In this document: positions 1 through 11,100 of the stretch, piece by piece | Layout of the letters: each line of letters starts with the position of its first letter | Position numbering within the stretch: the first letter of the stretch is position 1 | Source of the DNA: Cylicocyclus nassatus | Taxonomy: Eukaryota; Nematoda; Chromadorea; Rhabditida; Strongylidae | NCBI GenBank assembly: GCA_958299035.1 | Contig: CATQJL010000316.1 | Coordinates: 46,373,585 to 46,437,584 of the forward strand | DNA: 64,000 bases | Direction: 5' to 3' | Notes under the pieces: generated by a model | Seen by the model: the letters and a program-made list of their open reading frames with translations, nothing else | The model's database searches: none | Told to the model about the DNA's origin: nothing | Program-made: the position numbers and the translations under genes

Positions 1-190
1 ATTGCATAGTAAGCTTTTTTTGTAAGATTACTGTAGGTCAATGGTCTAGGTCTCACTCTAAATAAGTAATGAGGGGTTGATTTAATAAATGAATATGATC
101 GTTCAGCAAATCAAACATTCCCAGTATGCGAAGTCTTGCTAGTTTTAATTAAATATAATATTAAATATTAACTTTTTTCAAATTACAAAA
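1..190. other. AT-rich flank, nothing recognised
   Basis: No coding or repeat structure was recognised in these 190 bases upstream of the foldback element. Confidence 0.5.
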
Positions 191-428
191 GTAATTTGCG
201 TTCTTGTTGACGAATGTGTCCGAAACTTCGCTGTGTTGTGTGTTAGCCTACCACGGTTTCTTAAAACGGCTTCCGATTTTGTTGAGTTTGAATGGAGAAA
301 CTTAGGAAAAATCGAAAAACTCCTACCGAAAGCCAGACAAAATTATGAAGACACCTGGGTTTTTGAAAACTATCGCATCCCCTGACCTTAAAATTTTTTT
401 GTACAATTACATACTAAAATATGACTCA

Positions 429-2903
429 CTAGCTGGCTTACCCGGCTCCCCAGGCTCTGTCAAAAACGATGAAGGTTCCATTCCTATCCCTGTACAACCT
501 TTCCCTGTGCCCACTTCTACATGCAAATCCCTATTCCCGATGTGTTAGCAATCAGTATGCTCACCTAACTCACCACCCCCCCCCCCACCTCCGTAGCTCA
601 GAATTTGCAAAAATTCGATAAAATCGATAAAAGCAAGAAATTCTGAAAACTGATGCCGCTATTCGGCCATCCGGCCCCAACATTTTTTGTGATGGATCTT
701 GCTCATTCGGTATATGGGGGTTACTCGAGCCGCTGATGACAAACATCGTAGTCATTTCGCGCGATAGCGCCATTTTCTGGGTTTACGTTGGGTACACGTA
801 AGAAGCTAAAAATCATGGATTTCGCTGAACTTTACTTGGAGGGGGGGCTAATTGACATGCTGATTACGAATATCGTACTCCTTCGGCATTGGGGCGTTTT
901 CACTGAGTTATGGTAGGTATACTGCGGGTAGGAGAACGAAAGCCGCCAGTTTGAGCTGCCTTTCGCGGCCAACTGGTTCTTTCGCAGTGTTGGTGCATGC
1001 CGTTCCAGGACCAGCAGTCCGCAAAGGCGGCCCAAACTGGCGGCTTTCGTTCCCCTACCCGTATACTGCAGAGGAGCAAAATCTCAGTTTTGGCTGAAAC
1101 TCGGTCTAGAGAGATTCGACTTTCTGACCACGTTTAAAACATTCTCGTTGCGTTTTGAGACATTTTCGCAGAGTTACGGTAGGTACATGGCAGCGGGTTA
1201 AAATCATGAACCTGCCTGAAATCTTGGCAGGGGGTTACTTACCTAAGATGCTGTTTCAAGAATGTCGTACTCAATCCCCACGATAAAGGCAATTCGTGTG
1301 ATATAGAAGATTTAACACGACCGTAATGCTTTCCTTATAGGACCACTGCCTTTTCGGCGACTTTTACCTAAGCAAAGAACAAGGAGGAGGGAGATTTGTC
1401 GCGTGCGTTACGCATTGGGACAGGTTATCAGGATGGCGCTGGAGACCGCCATACAAAACGACCGTTTTCCGGGAAACGGCCCTTTTGAACCGCTCGCTAT
1501 CACGGCGCCTCTGATTGGTCAACGTGTCCGCTGCCATAACGAGTTAATAGTCGTTCATTTGTGTACATCTTTCGTGTCCAAGATGTTGATAGGTTTTGGC
1601 ACAGGTATATTACATGCTTCAAACTACGAATTTTCCCCGTTGAATGTAAATGCGGCTTGTTCTTTGCCAGCGCGCCGCACGCGGCGAAAGAGCATCGCGC
1701 GCGAAGGGCTTAAAAGGGCCTATACCCCCGTTTCCCCATTTCGTGAATATCTGGGATCTAAATTGGCCCGAAGGCGAAAAAATGTCCATTGAAATCCTGC
1801 AACTCACCATAACTTCACAATAATGCGGTATGACAGCGAGCAAGCATCATATTCTTAAGCAGCATACTTGTAAACCGTTACAGGTAAGGTTTTGAGCAAA
1901 TCTGGAACTTCGACCCATCTACACCCGTAACCCAAGAAAATGCACTATCCTGCGAAATCAGCATGATATTCATGTTCAGCGCGCTAAATGACCACCCTAG
2001 ACGAAGTTTAAAGCAAATCTATGTTTTCGGCCCGTACCGTATAACCACCATAACTATGAAAAAGTCCCAATATGCAGAGAGAGTATGAAATTCGTAATTA
2101 GCATGTCGAATAAGTTCTCTGGACCGAACTCCAGCCGAATTCATGATTTTTACTTTCTACCGTACACCTATCGTGGGGAGACGTTCTGCGGAGAAAGTGT
2201 GATATCTGTAATCAGCATGTAAGATAACTCTTGACACGAAGTCTGAGCAAGCTCTACGACAAAAAAAAAACTTTGGTGCCCGGATAGCCGAATAGCCAAA
2301 CTAATATTGTACTATAATCAGCATGCTCGATTACCCCCTGTGCCAACTCCCAGCCCCGTAGCTCAAACTTTGCAAAAAATTGATAAAATCGATAAAAGTA
2401 ATGGATAGTTCTAAAAACCAAAATTGTATTCGTAATCAGCATGTCGATTAAGTTCACTGGACCGAACTCCAGCCGAATTCATGATTTTGACTTCTTGCCG
2501 TACACCTGTTGTAACCACACGGAGAGACGTTCTGCGGAGAATGTGTGATATCTGTAATCAGTTTGTAAAATAACCGTTACAGATGAAGTTTGAGCAAGCT
2601 TTACGACAAAAAGAGTTTGAGGCCCGCATAGCCGAATAGCGCCAAACTAATATTAAATTCGTAATCAGCATGCTCGATTACCCCCCTGTGCCAACTCCCA
2701 GCCCCCTAAATCAAACTTTACGAATTTCGATAAAATCGATATCGATCGATGACAAAAAGTAGCCTACGACACCCACCCCGCCCCGAAGTGTATGTGTGCC
2801 AAGTTTGGTCCGGATCGGTTTGGAAATGGATTTTTTATTTGGAACATACGTACACACAGACAGATATACAGACAGACAAACACATTCATCTTTATATATA
2901 AGG
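429..2903 (-). mobile_element. Non-autonomous Helitron, reverse orientation
   Basis: Read on the minus strand it starts CCTTATATATAAAG, followed by a TG/TCTG-rich tract, and ends with GCCGGGTAAGCCAGCTAG, the Helitron CTAG end with a GC-rich stretch just before it. It sits exactly between A and T of the foldback arm, and the homologous right arm shows the uninterrupted sequence. The first base is C where the copy at 53806 has T. The interior has degenerate copies of a repeat with the core AATCAGCATGCTCGATTACC. No Rep/helicase coding was seen, so it depends on another element. Confidence 0.85.
908..1070. repeat. Inverted repeat inside the Helitron
   Basis: GAACGAAAGCCGCCAGTTTG near 931-950 pairs with its near-exact reverse complement near 1033-1052; arms of about 50 bp surround a 60-bp loop. 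Confidence 0.8.
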
Positions 2904-3091
2904 TTTGCAACATATGCGACCTGTCATCCCGCTCGAAAAAACGTTCACTGCGTTCTTTGCTTTCAAAACCAAAAGTCAATCTGCTTCAACAAACAGCTGG
3001 TTTGAAGAGTTTTCAAGCTCTTGCTCGTCTAAGATGAGTTGTAGGATCCGCTGAGCCTCTTCGATAAATGCGTTGAAGAGCGCTTTCGTAA

Positions 3092-3200
3092 GGCTGCGTT
3101 CATACTGAACCGGAAGTTCGGGAACAGTTCCAGCACAGCGCTCGAAATGAGCGCTGTGCTGGAACTGTTCCCAAACTTCGGGATCAGTATGAACGGAGCC
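3092..3200. mobile_element. 109-bp palindromic Harbinger-like MITE
   Basis: Nearly full-length hairpin with ends GGCTGCGTTCATACTGA. Flanked by TAA at 3089-3091 and 3201-3203. The opposite foldback arm (near 3795) has a single TAA and no insert, so the empty site is visible. A 3-bp TAA/TTA duplication and GG-starting TIRs fit PIF/Harbinger. Confidence 0.88.
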
Positions 3201-4224
3201 TAAGCTCTGCGCGATCGCTGATATTGACGGACAGACTCCAATCTTAACATAGGCTTGTCACGCTTTTAAACCACGAAACTCAGTTTGCAATGTCCACGAA
3301 GTGCTGAACTTGATTTATTACATTACCTACATGGTGATGCAGCTTTCGCAATGACTTTTAGATTTTCCCTAATGTTGCGCTCGCTATTGAACCTAAAATA
3401 CTTTCCACGAAAATTTTCTGCGAGCATCGGATTCGACACAATTATAAATCTCACTATTTTCGTCTCTATTTCATGTCAGATTCTGCCCAAAAAATGAGAT
3501 TAGCTAAGGTTTTGAAGTTCTGAGCGGTCACCTGTTCTAACTCGTGATCTGTGTTGGCTATGATTAGGCAGGGTGCTCCACTCAACATACAGTAGATGAC
3601 AACTGCGGCTAAACAATCATGCCAACTTCAAAATACTTTCCTAACTATGCACACATTTACTGTTGTACAGCGATGTAATGGCTACATTACTTTACTTAGT
3701 GTTGCTTGAAAATTGTGTTTTGTGGTTTGAAAGCGTGACAAAGCTAAGTTAAGTTGGAGTCTGTCCGTCAATATCAACGACCACGCAAAGTTTACGAAAG
3801 CGCTCTTCAACTCAATCAACGAATAGGCTCAATGGATTCCATAATTATCATCTGAGATGAACAAGAGCTTGAAAACTCTTCAAAGCAGCTGTTTGTTAAA
3901 GTAGATTGACTTTTGGTGCTTTTGAAAGCTAAAAATGCAGTGAACATTTTTTTGAGAAGGATGACAGGTCGCATATGTTGCAAATGTTTTATATTTCAGT
4001 ATGCAAGTGTACAAAAAAATTTTGAAGTTAGGCGATGCGATAGTGTTCAAAAATCCAGGTGTCTTTATATTTTTGTTCAGTTTCCGAAAGAGGTTTTTCG
4101 AATTTTTCTAAGTTTCTCCATTCAAACTCAACAAAATCGGAAGCCATTTTGAGAACCATGGTAGACTAACATCTGCACTACAAGCAAAGTTTCGGACACA
4201 TTCGTCAACAAGAACGCAAATTAC

Positions 4225-4763
4225 GACAGTTTTAGAGTATCTTCAAATTATGGTCAGCATTGCACTATAAGCAACTTCACGCCTATCAACCCAACAAATT
4301 TTTGCAGCCTTGGCTTTTACAACTTAGACCATAGCTAGTGTTAATACACCATACCCTGGTTCTCATCCATTCCTCCTCCCCCCCCCCCCCCACCCTTCCC
4401 CACAATAACCCCTGCTCCTCTTTGGGTCCACGCCCTCATCTTCTAGAGACGTCGAAGCGCTTAAGTGCTGTTCCTACCCATTCCATTCCTTTTGAAACAA
4501 GCGATCTCCCACTCTCCAATAAGCGCGTTAGTTCAAAAATGTGTCAAATGCCTGCCCCCAGCGTATGAAGAACAATACTTCAGTGAAAACACCAGATGCT
4601 AGACGTGGTGGCACTTACTGCCCACCTCCGCTGAGTGATTCCGCTAGAAGGCATGCAGTGTTTCACATCCGTGACAATGAGAAGTTTTTTGCTCACTTTG
4701 TAGAAACATGAGTCATTGGGAGTAAAAATGGCATGAATTATTCTGCAGCAGGCTCTTGTCTTA
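4225..4763. other. Intergenic or intron, no gene recognised
   Basis: Contains a poly-C run near 4377-4393. No M13 N-terminal exon could be found here on either strand. Confidence 0.5.
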
Positions 4764-4939
4764 GGCCCCGGACAGACTTCACGCGACTCTAGGATTTCCA
4801 TTCATTTTCATTTCACATTCAAAAATTTCGGGCTAGAAAAGTATCACAACCGAATGCAGGTTGATCGGCATGGAATGATTTTGCAACAGTTGTCGCGATT
4901 CAGTCGCGACGATCAAATCGCGTGAAGTCTGCCTGGGCC
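4764..4939. mobile_element. Palindromic MITE with TTA duplication
   Basis: Ends GGCCCCGGACAGACTTCACG and its imperfect reverse complement, flanked by TTA at 4761-4763 and 4940-4942. Harbinger-type duplication; a different TIR family from the 109-bp MITEs. It ends 43 bp before M13 exon 1. Confidence 0.8.
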
Positions 4940-4982
4940 TTACTCTCAGCTTATTGAGCCTCGCCCAACAACACTTGCTAAG

Positions 4983-5110
4983 GTTTGTATGAATCAAACG
5001 ACACGTTTGGATCAAAAGCTGTTAATGCTTTGAAAACCTTCTACAAAAAGTGTATGGATAAGGATGAATTAAACCGTATCGGTGCTAAGCGACTGATTGA
5101 GAACGTCAAG
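4983..5110 (+). CDS. M13 exon 1 of those visible
   Basis: Frame gives [20 protein letters not shown] then [20 protein letters not shown], the M13 N-lobe helix with the conserved FYK.CMD. The upstream acceptor is CTAAG; the same frame has a TAA directly before it, which fixes the start within a few bases. The donor is GTAGGC. No earlier exon is recognisable between 4225 and 4982. Confidence 0.85.
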
Positions 5111-8100
5111 GTAGGCCGCATAGCTTCTCTTGCACAACATCTTTCAAGTGAAGTGCTTTAGAGTTTCGGAGTTTGGCCGGCTTTAGAAGGAGACGATAAC
5201 TGGAAGGAGGAGAATTACAACCTGACTTCGCTGCTAATCCACGTGTATCTTCGCCGTCAAGTCTTTGCATTTGTCACTTTTGATAAAAGTAAAGATGACA
5301 CGAAAATTCGACATATCCTCCAGGTTTGCGGTTTCTCTTGTAGTCTTCTGTTAACCCACAAGCAACAGTAGCGCAAGCTCAGTCTCTGCGGGGCGTACTT
5401 TCAAACACACGACAACAACATACACTTCCTCAAACTTTTTGACATTCGACATGCCTTTGAAAAGCTGCAAAACTTTAGAGATTGTTCCTCAATTCAAAAT
5501 AATTCAAAGTTCATTAGAATTTATTAACTAACAACAAGCCATTTACATAATTCTGTTGGATTACTCACTAAAGCATACCAGCAATTTGAGAGGTAAGGGA
5601 ATTGCCTGGAAGGGGAGGAAAAAAATAGTCACGTCCTTAGAATCTTTACTGAGGAGTTTTTCATGGACTTTTATGAATTTTGCTTGTGCACCCTTATTAT
5701 CATTAAAAAACAAAGATTTTGCGACTTATTCGAGGGACAAAGCAGAAGGCGGAGGTGTTACCCTTTCGCTTCTTGAACAGAATGCGAAGTTAATGGTTCC
5801 GACTTTGAGGCACTACCTTGAAAATAGTAAAAGAAACAAATCACAATTACGTGATTATTCTGCATTTAGGTCAGCTACATAGTATCAATTCAATTTTAGA
5901 AGTCTTCTTTCCTTTTTTCCAGAACCACAAATAGCATGTAGCCATTTCCCATAAAGAAAACAGCGCGGTTTTATAGACCAATGCGTGCAAGTAGGCGCAC
6001 AAAAGAGTCGAGGAAATCTGTTGTAAGAAACAATTCTTTTTAAGAGGTTTTGCCCTTCAAAAAATCCTAAGTAGCTCCCAATGCAAGCTTTTTTCATGAT
6101 CATCAAATAAAAACAGAAACTATAAATCACTGCAAGGTAACCCGAACATTGTCAATGTGCGCATCGGCGCGTTCTTCAGATGTGGTCAACTAGTGGTCTG
6201 CCCTATCAGGCCAGAAATGGAGTGATGCGCATCCGCATAGTTATAATTTCGCGTCAAGTCTTATAAGAGGCAGTGATAGGTCCTACCTGCAATACCTTTG
6301 CCCACTCCGTTAGCACACTTATGCGCGTGACCCCTGCCCTTGGCGCTGAAAGCGGGCAACTCAAGCAGGCAATTTTTCATCTTGTCCAGACTGAGATAGA
6401 TCATACTCGCGTCTTTTCCTGCTTGTTTATTTATCTGCACATTACTGACAGTTTCATTTTGCAAAGCGTCAACATTCTAAAGAATGTGCACTAGCAGAAA
6501 TTAGTGAAGAGAAATGTTCAGCTGCAAGTTTGAATTTATGCAACAGTTGCAGGCTAAACACATTAAAGTTTTGAAGGTACTTCTCTATAAGCAAGTTTAA
6601 TCGTGACAAGACTATCCTATAATCACTTGAAGTTCAATGATGTGTGGTTTTTTCCCCGGTCCAGTTGATTTTTAGTGTAAAGCCACTTTTGGATCCAGCA
6701 CATTCCTAGAGCGAAATACGTAATTACCCGAAGCAGAATTTATATTAGGTTGTCCGGAAAATAATGTCGCATCGTGTTTTATCGTGCTATATCGCAGCAG
6801 GGCGCGTACGAAAGTATATAAGTGGGGTACCAACCGATAGATCAGAGCAAGCACTACAAAATGAAGCTCGGACCTTCGCGTCAGGTTTGATCTGCGTGAA
6901 GTTTGAAGCCAAATTGTATAAGGCACTAAAAACCCAAAAAACAAAAAATATCGTATCTCCGTTTAGAAAAGTCCTGGGAATGAATCTCTAACTTGCTCGC
7001 GCATGAACCCACTATACGAGACACTCGTATGCACAATTTCGCGGTTTTTCCATGGCTGAAAATTGAGAAAACCAAATTCGGCATATTTCTGCCAAAGCAA
7101 TCCTGCGCTTCTTTCAAATAGGTAATTCTGTAGTATAAAGCTTTGGGACTATAACCATAAAATTTCAGCTTTATACAAGCTTTAGTTTTCGAGAAAAACC
7201 AAATTGTTTGCAAAAAAAATCGAAAAAAGCGACATATTCGCACTTTTGATCCGTTTTTGTTTGTCGTACTGTAGCCGTGGAAAAATACCACAAACTACAG
7301 GCGAATGTCTGGTGTGGAGAGTACACGCCTATGCAAATTGGAGATCCCTAAAATGTCTGTGAAGGGTTATATTTTGGACTCGAACTTCAGGTGGAGCAAA
7401 ATTTCCGCGAACGTTTGTAAACTGCCTCGTAGGGCTTAATTTGCTCTATCAAATAATCATTTGCTGTTTTTCGTAGTCATTCTGTCGCGGTAGGATGCCT
7501 TGCGACATTATTTTTCGGACATCCTAAAATTAGGTCGGTGTGTGGTTTGCTCTCTTTTTATAGTACTGGTAAGAGTTTGGAAGAGGAAGAGAGCCAACCA
7601 ACGGAAGTTTGCCATACAGACTGAACTACCAGTCGTTTATTACTACGGAGAGAATAAAAGAAGAAGAAAGGATAAGTTTTTCTGAACCTTACTATGAGTG
7701 AGAAAGAGAATGCTACTGAGGAGCTCACATAGAGATAAGAAGAAGCGAAAAGAATGAACATGAATCCATCGTCCGTTCCTATGCTGACACACGGCCAGCT
7801 TATTTATAGTACTAGCAAGTCTAATCAAGCCCTTTGCCGTGCCACACAAAACAAAGCAACATTGTCTAACATTCAGAGATATCAAAATAATAGCCACTGC
7901 ACTCAAGCATGTTTCCGAGCATTAGACTTATAGACTTACGGTATGCAACAGTACTTGACAGTACAGTACTAGACTTACGGTATGCAACAATCGCCCGTCC
8001 GGGTAAGTTACCCGGACAGCTAGTTTCCGCTTCATAGCTCGGTGCTTTGGGGATCTGTGTTTTTCCTTGTTTGTTCATTTTTTGGAAGCTCTACTACTTT

Positions 8101-11100
8101 AATATTGTAGCACAATGACTAGTAGCACTTTGCTGTATAAGCTAAGATAATTCGTTATTTGTACGATCCCGAACGGGATCTCCCACTGATCACGCTCATT
8201 TTCAAAGTTATTTATATCCGCAAAAACTCAATGAAGAGGTCACAGAGTTTTGCTGTCGACCTATTACGACATGCTAGGCATGCTTTTAGTAGCACAGATG
8301 AAATGTGCAAGTTTTGAGTTTTGCGATATACAGCCCAATTCGCGAGCACAGGTTCAGCGAAGATTTTGTCAACCTGATTTTTCACTTATTTCTTTCACAA
8401 CATGCGTAGCACTGTCGTAATAAATGTACAGCAAAACTCTGTGACGTTTTCATTGAGTTTTTGCGGATATAAATAACTTTAAAAATGAGCGTGATCAGTG
8501 GGAGATCTGTTCGGGCTCATACAAATAACGAATCATCTCAGCTTATACAGCAAAATGCTGCTAACCAAAGTGCTAGAATATTAGGGTAGTAGAGCCTCCA
8601 ATAGATGAACAAACAAGGAAAGACACAGATTCCCAGAGCACCGAGCTATGAAGCGGAAACCACCTGTCCGGGTAACTTACCCGGACGGGCGATTGTTGCA
8701 TACCGCCCCTGGAGACTGGTACACCATGATACTTCTTGTAACGGCATGCTATCGCTGCATCACAGTGCAATCCATACAACTGTATCCTTACTGCAACCAT
8801 CCGCTGCATTTCGACCGCTTGACGTAGTCCCTCCATCCATTTTGATGCTGGTTTTACAGGTGCAAGGGTTTTTTTCGGTTTTTTTTTGCATTCATCCGCA
8901 AATCGAGTAGAGTAGAGGCAAACAAGTACTTCAAGCAGTATTCGATGCAAAATTCCTTCCTCGTTCTAGCACTATGTTTCTCTCTCAACTCTTTTGAAAA
9001 GCATAATCGTTGAAGCTTGGGATCCTTCATTTTTTCCTTGCCCGATTTTCGCTGTTTTCTAGAGTTTTTAGAGGTTTTGAAGGTGCTCTGACTGATGAGA
9101 CGAATACTTTGAAATCTAACACAGCTTTTTGTAAGTCTCTGGCTTCAGAGACTTCATACTCGGTCCTTTGAGCCACTCTAAGCTCGAAAATCATAAAACG
9201 GGGTACAGTCCAGATATAGTATGTGTCCCGGCCAGTTTCCGTAGGTACCACCGCGGCGCGTACGCAACGCATGCTTGTGCTGCGGCAAGGGCGTCTCCTT
9301 TAAGGCCTAAGGCATACCTCGCGCGATTTTGGTCGCTGCGCGGTTCGGTGCAACAGCGACTCTTCGTAATTCGTCGTTAATGCGCTGCCTTTGGTCAGAA
9401 CTTGCTCCGTTTGCAACAACTTACAAAAGCGACCCAAATATGGTCCGAGAGGCGCGCACGATAAATTTGTAGAAATCTGGCAAGTCGCCAAGCCGCGTGA
9501 AAGTGGCGATTAAGCCGAATCGCCACTTGCCTGCCTTAAGCCTTAAGTGCCAAAGTTTTCGTATTTTCTTGTTAATTCCTTATTTGGTGTTGTTGCTCTG
9601 TAACTCATTGTTCCAAGTGTAGGCCATCGATCTATGGCTGATTAATATGACTATATTGTTGAAAATTTACGATTTACGATTTATTTGCCTCTCATATTAT
9701 CACGATATGTGTCATTCAAACAAACTGATCCATTCTTTTAACGTGAGTGATCTTGCTACTCTTTGCCAATTGCAAGTGCCAAGCATCTTCTGAAATATCT
9801 CTCCATCTCATCCTCGGTCGTCCTACTGGACGCTGTTGGAATGGCCGCCATTCCAATAGTTCTCTTGACCATTTTATCTCATTTCTGTTGGCGAGTTTCC
9901 AAGCATAAATCTAATTCCTTTCCTTCGCGCAAGTCGCTAAATCTTTCACTTTGGTGACGCCACGTAACCATGAATTCGTCTTCTTGTCTATTTGGCGACT
10001 GCCAACCATTCTCCGTTCTATACGTCTTCCAGCAGCACTAAGCTGTTCCTCTATCTTCATCGTCATTGTCCATGTTTCCGCACCGTACAGAATCGCAGGA
10101 AGAATACATGAATTAAACAATTTCCGCTTCCACTTCATTAGCACCTTCTTCGATGTCAAGAAGTCCTTATATTGGTTGAAAATTTACCATCTAGCATGTG
10201 TACGTCCTGACATCTCTTTGTTATTATCACGGAGAAGTGAAATAGACTGTTCAAGATAAATATAAGATTCCACTTGTTCGATGGTTGTGCCTCCCAAACT
10301 GATTGTTACTGGCGTACGTGCAAGCACTTTGTTTCCAAAGAATTGATCTTGAGACCGCTCTTGCGTGTGAATGTGAAATGAACATTCAATATTGTGAAAA
10401 ATGAACATAATGAACATTCAATTTTGTTGAATATACTGAATGTTGATTATATTGAATAATATTGATTCATATTTTTGAACATGAGGCCTTGTGAACTTTT
10501 AGAACATTCTCTCAATTACGATTTTGTTTTTTCCCTAGTAGCTGCGTATGGACTTGTAAAAGGAATTTAGTTCTTCATTTTTTCTTTTACAAAACAGGAA
10601 TGCCCTGCTTTTCGATGCTGTACAATGTTGATACTTTTCAGTCTTTGGATGGTGGCCACAGTCAAAAGTGTTCCAGGTGTTACCATCAGGGCTCGGCACA
10701 GCTGGCACCGGGTCAAGCTGTTTATCGTTTTTCAGGGCGAAAGCAAAGAGGATATCGTTTTTCCGAAGCCCGGCGGAGAAGAGTTGCACGAACGCCACCG
10801 GCATGCTGTCCATCAAACAAACATAGGGTTGCTTTCAGCCAAAACGCAATAGTATGACAGCAAATTTGGTGTGCGCATGCGCGCTGGGGAACCCGAACTA
10901 TGCCCCAAAAATTTATGAAAACTTATGTGAATGAAAGGTGTGCTGAACTTTTTTCTGAATTACCTGGCATCGTGCCAGCTGGGTGCCGGCTGAGTAGGCA
11001 CCGACACTCTGCTCACATAAGTTTTTAAACTTTTTTACATAACATGTATCTACACTGTTTACATAAAGAGAAAAAACAATATCATAATGTTTTCTTTTCG

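Larger units (their letters stand above)
191..4224. mobile_element. Large foldback element interrupted by a Helitron and a MITE
   Basis: The left arm (191-428, then 2904 to about 3345) and the right arm (about 3680-4224) are reverse complements over several hundred bases. For example, the stretch around GACGAATGTGTCCGAAACTT at the left outer end recurs inverted near 4190-4210, and GACGGACAGACTCCAA near 3230 recurs inverted near 3760. The left arm carries two later insertions that the right arm lacks. No transposase is visible; the superfamily is unknown. Confidence 0.85.

Noticed and set aside
1403..1792. 129-codon plus-strand frame inside the Helitron
   Set aside because: No domain recognised, it lies wholly in the non-autonomous element, and a minus-strand frame overlaps it.
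10600..10857. Overlapping frames containing [20 protein letters not shown] as a gene
   Set aside because: They cross the left end and TSD of the hAT element and match no family.
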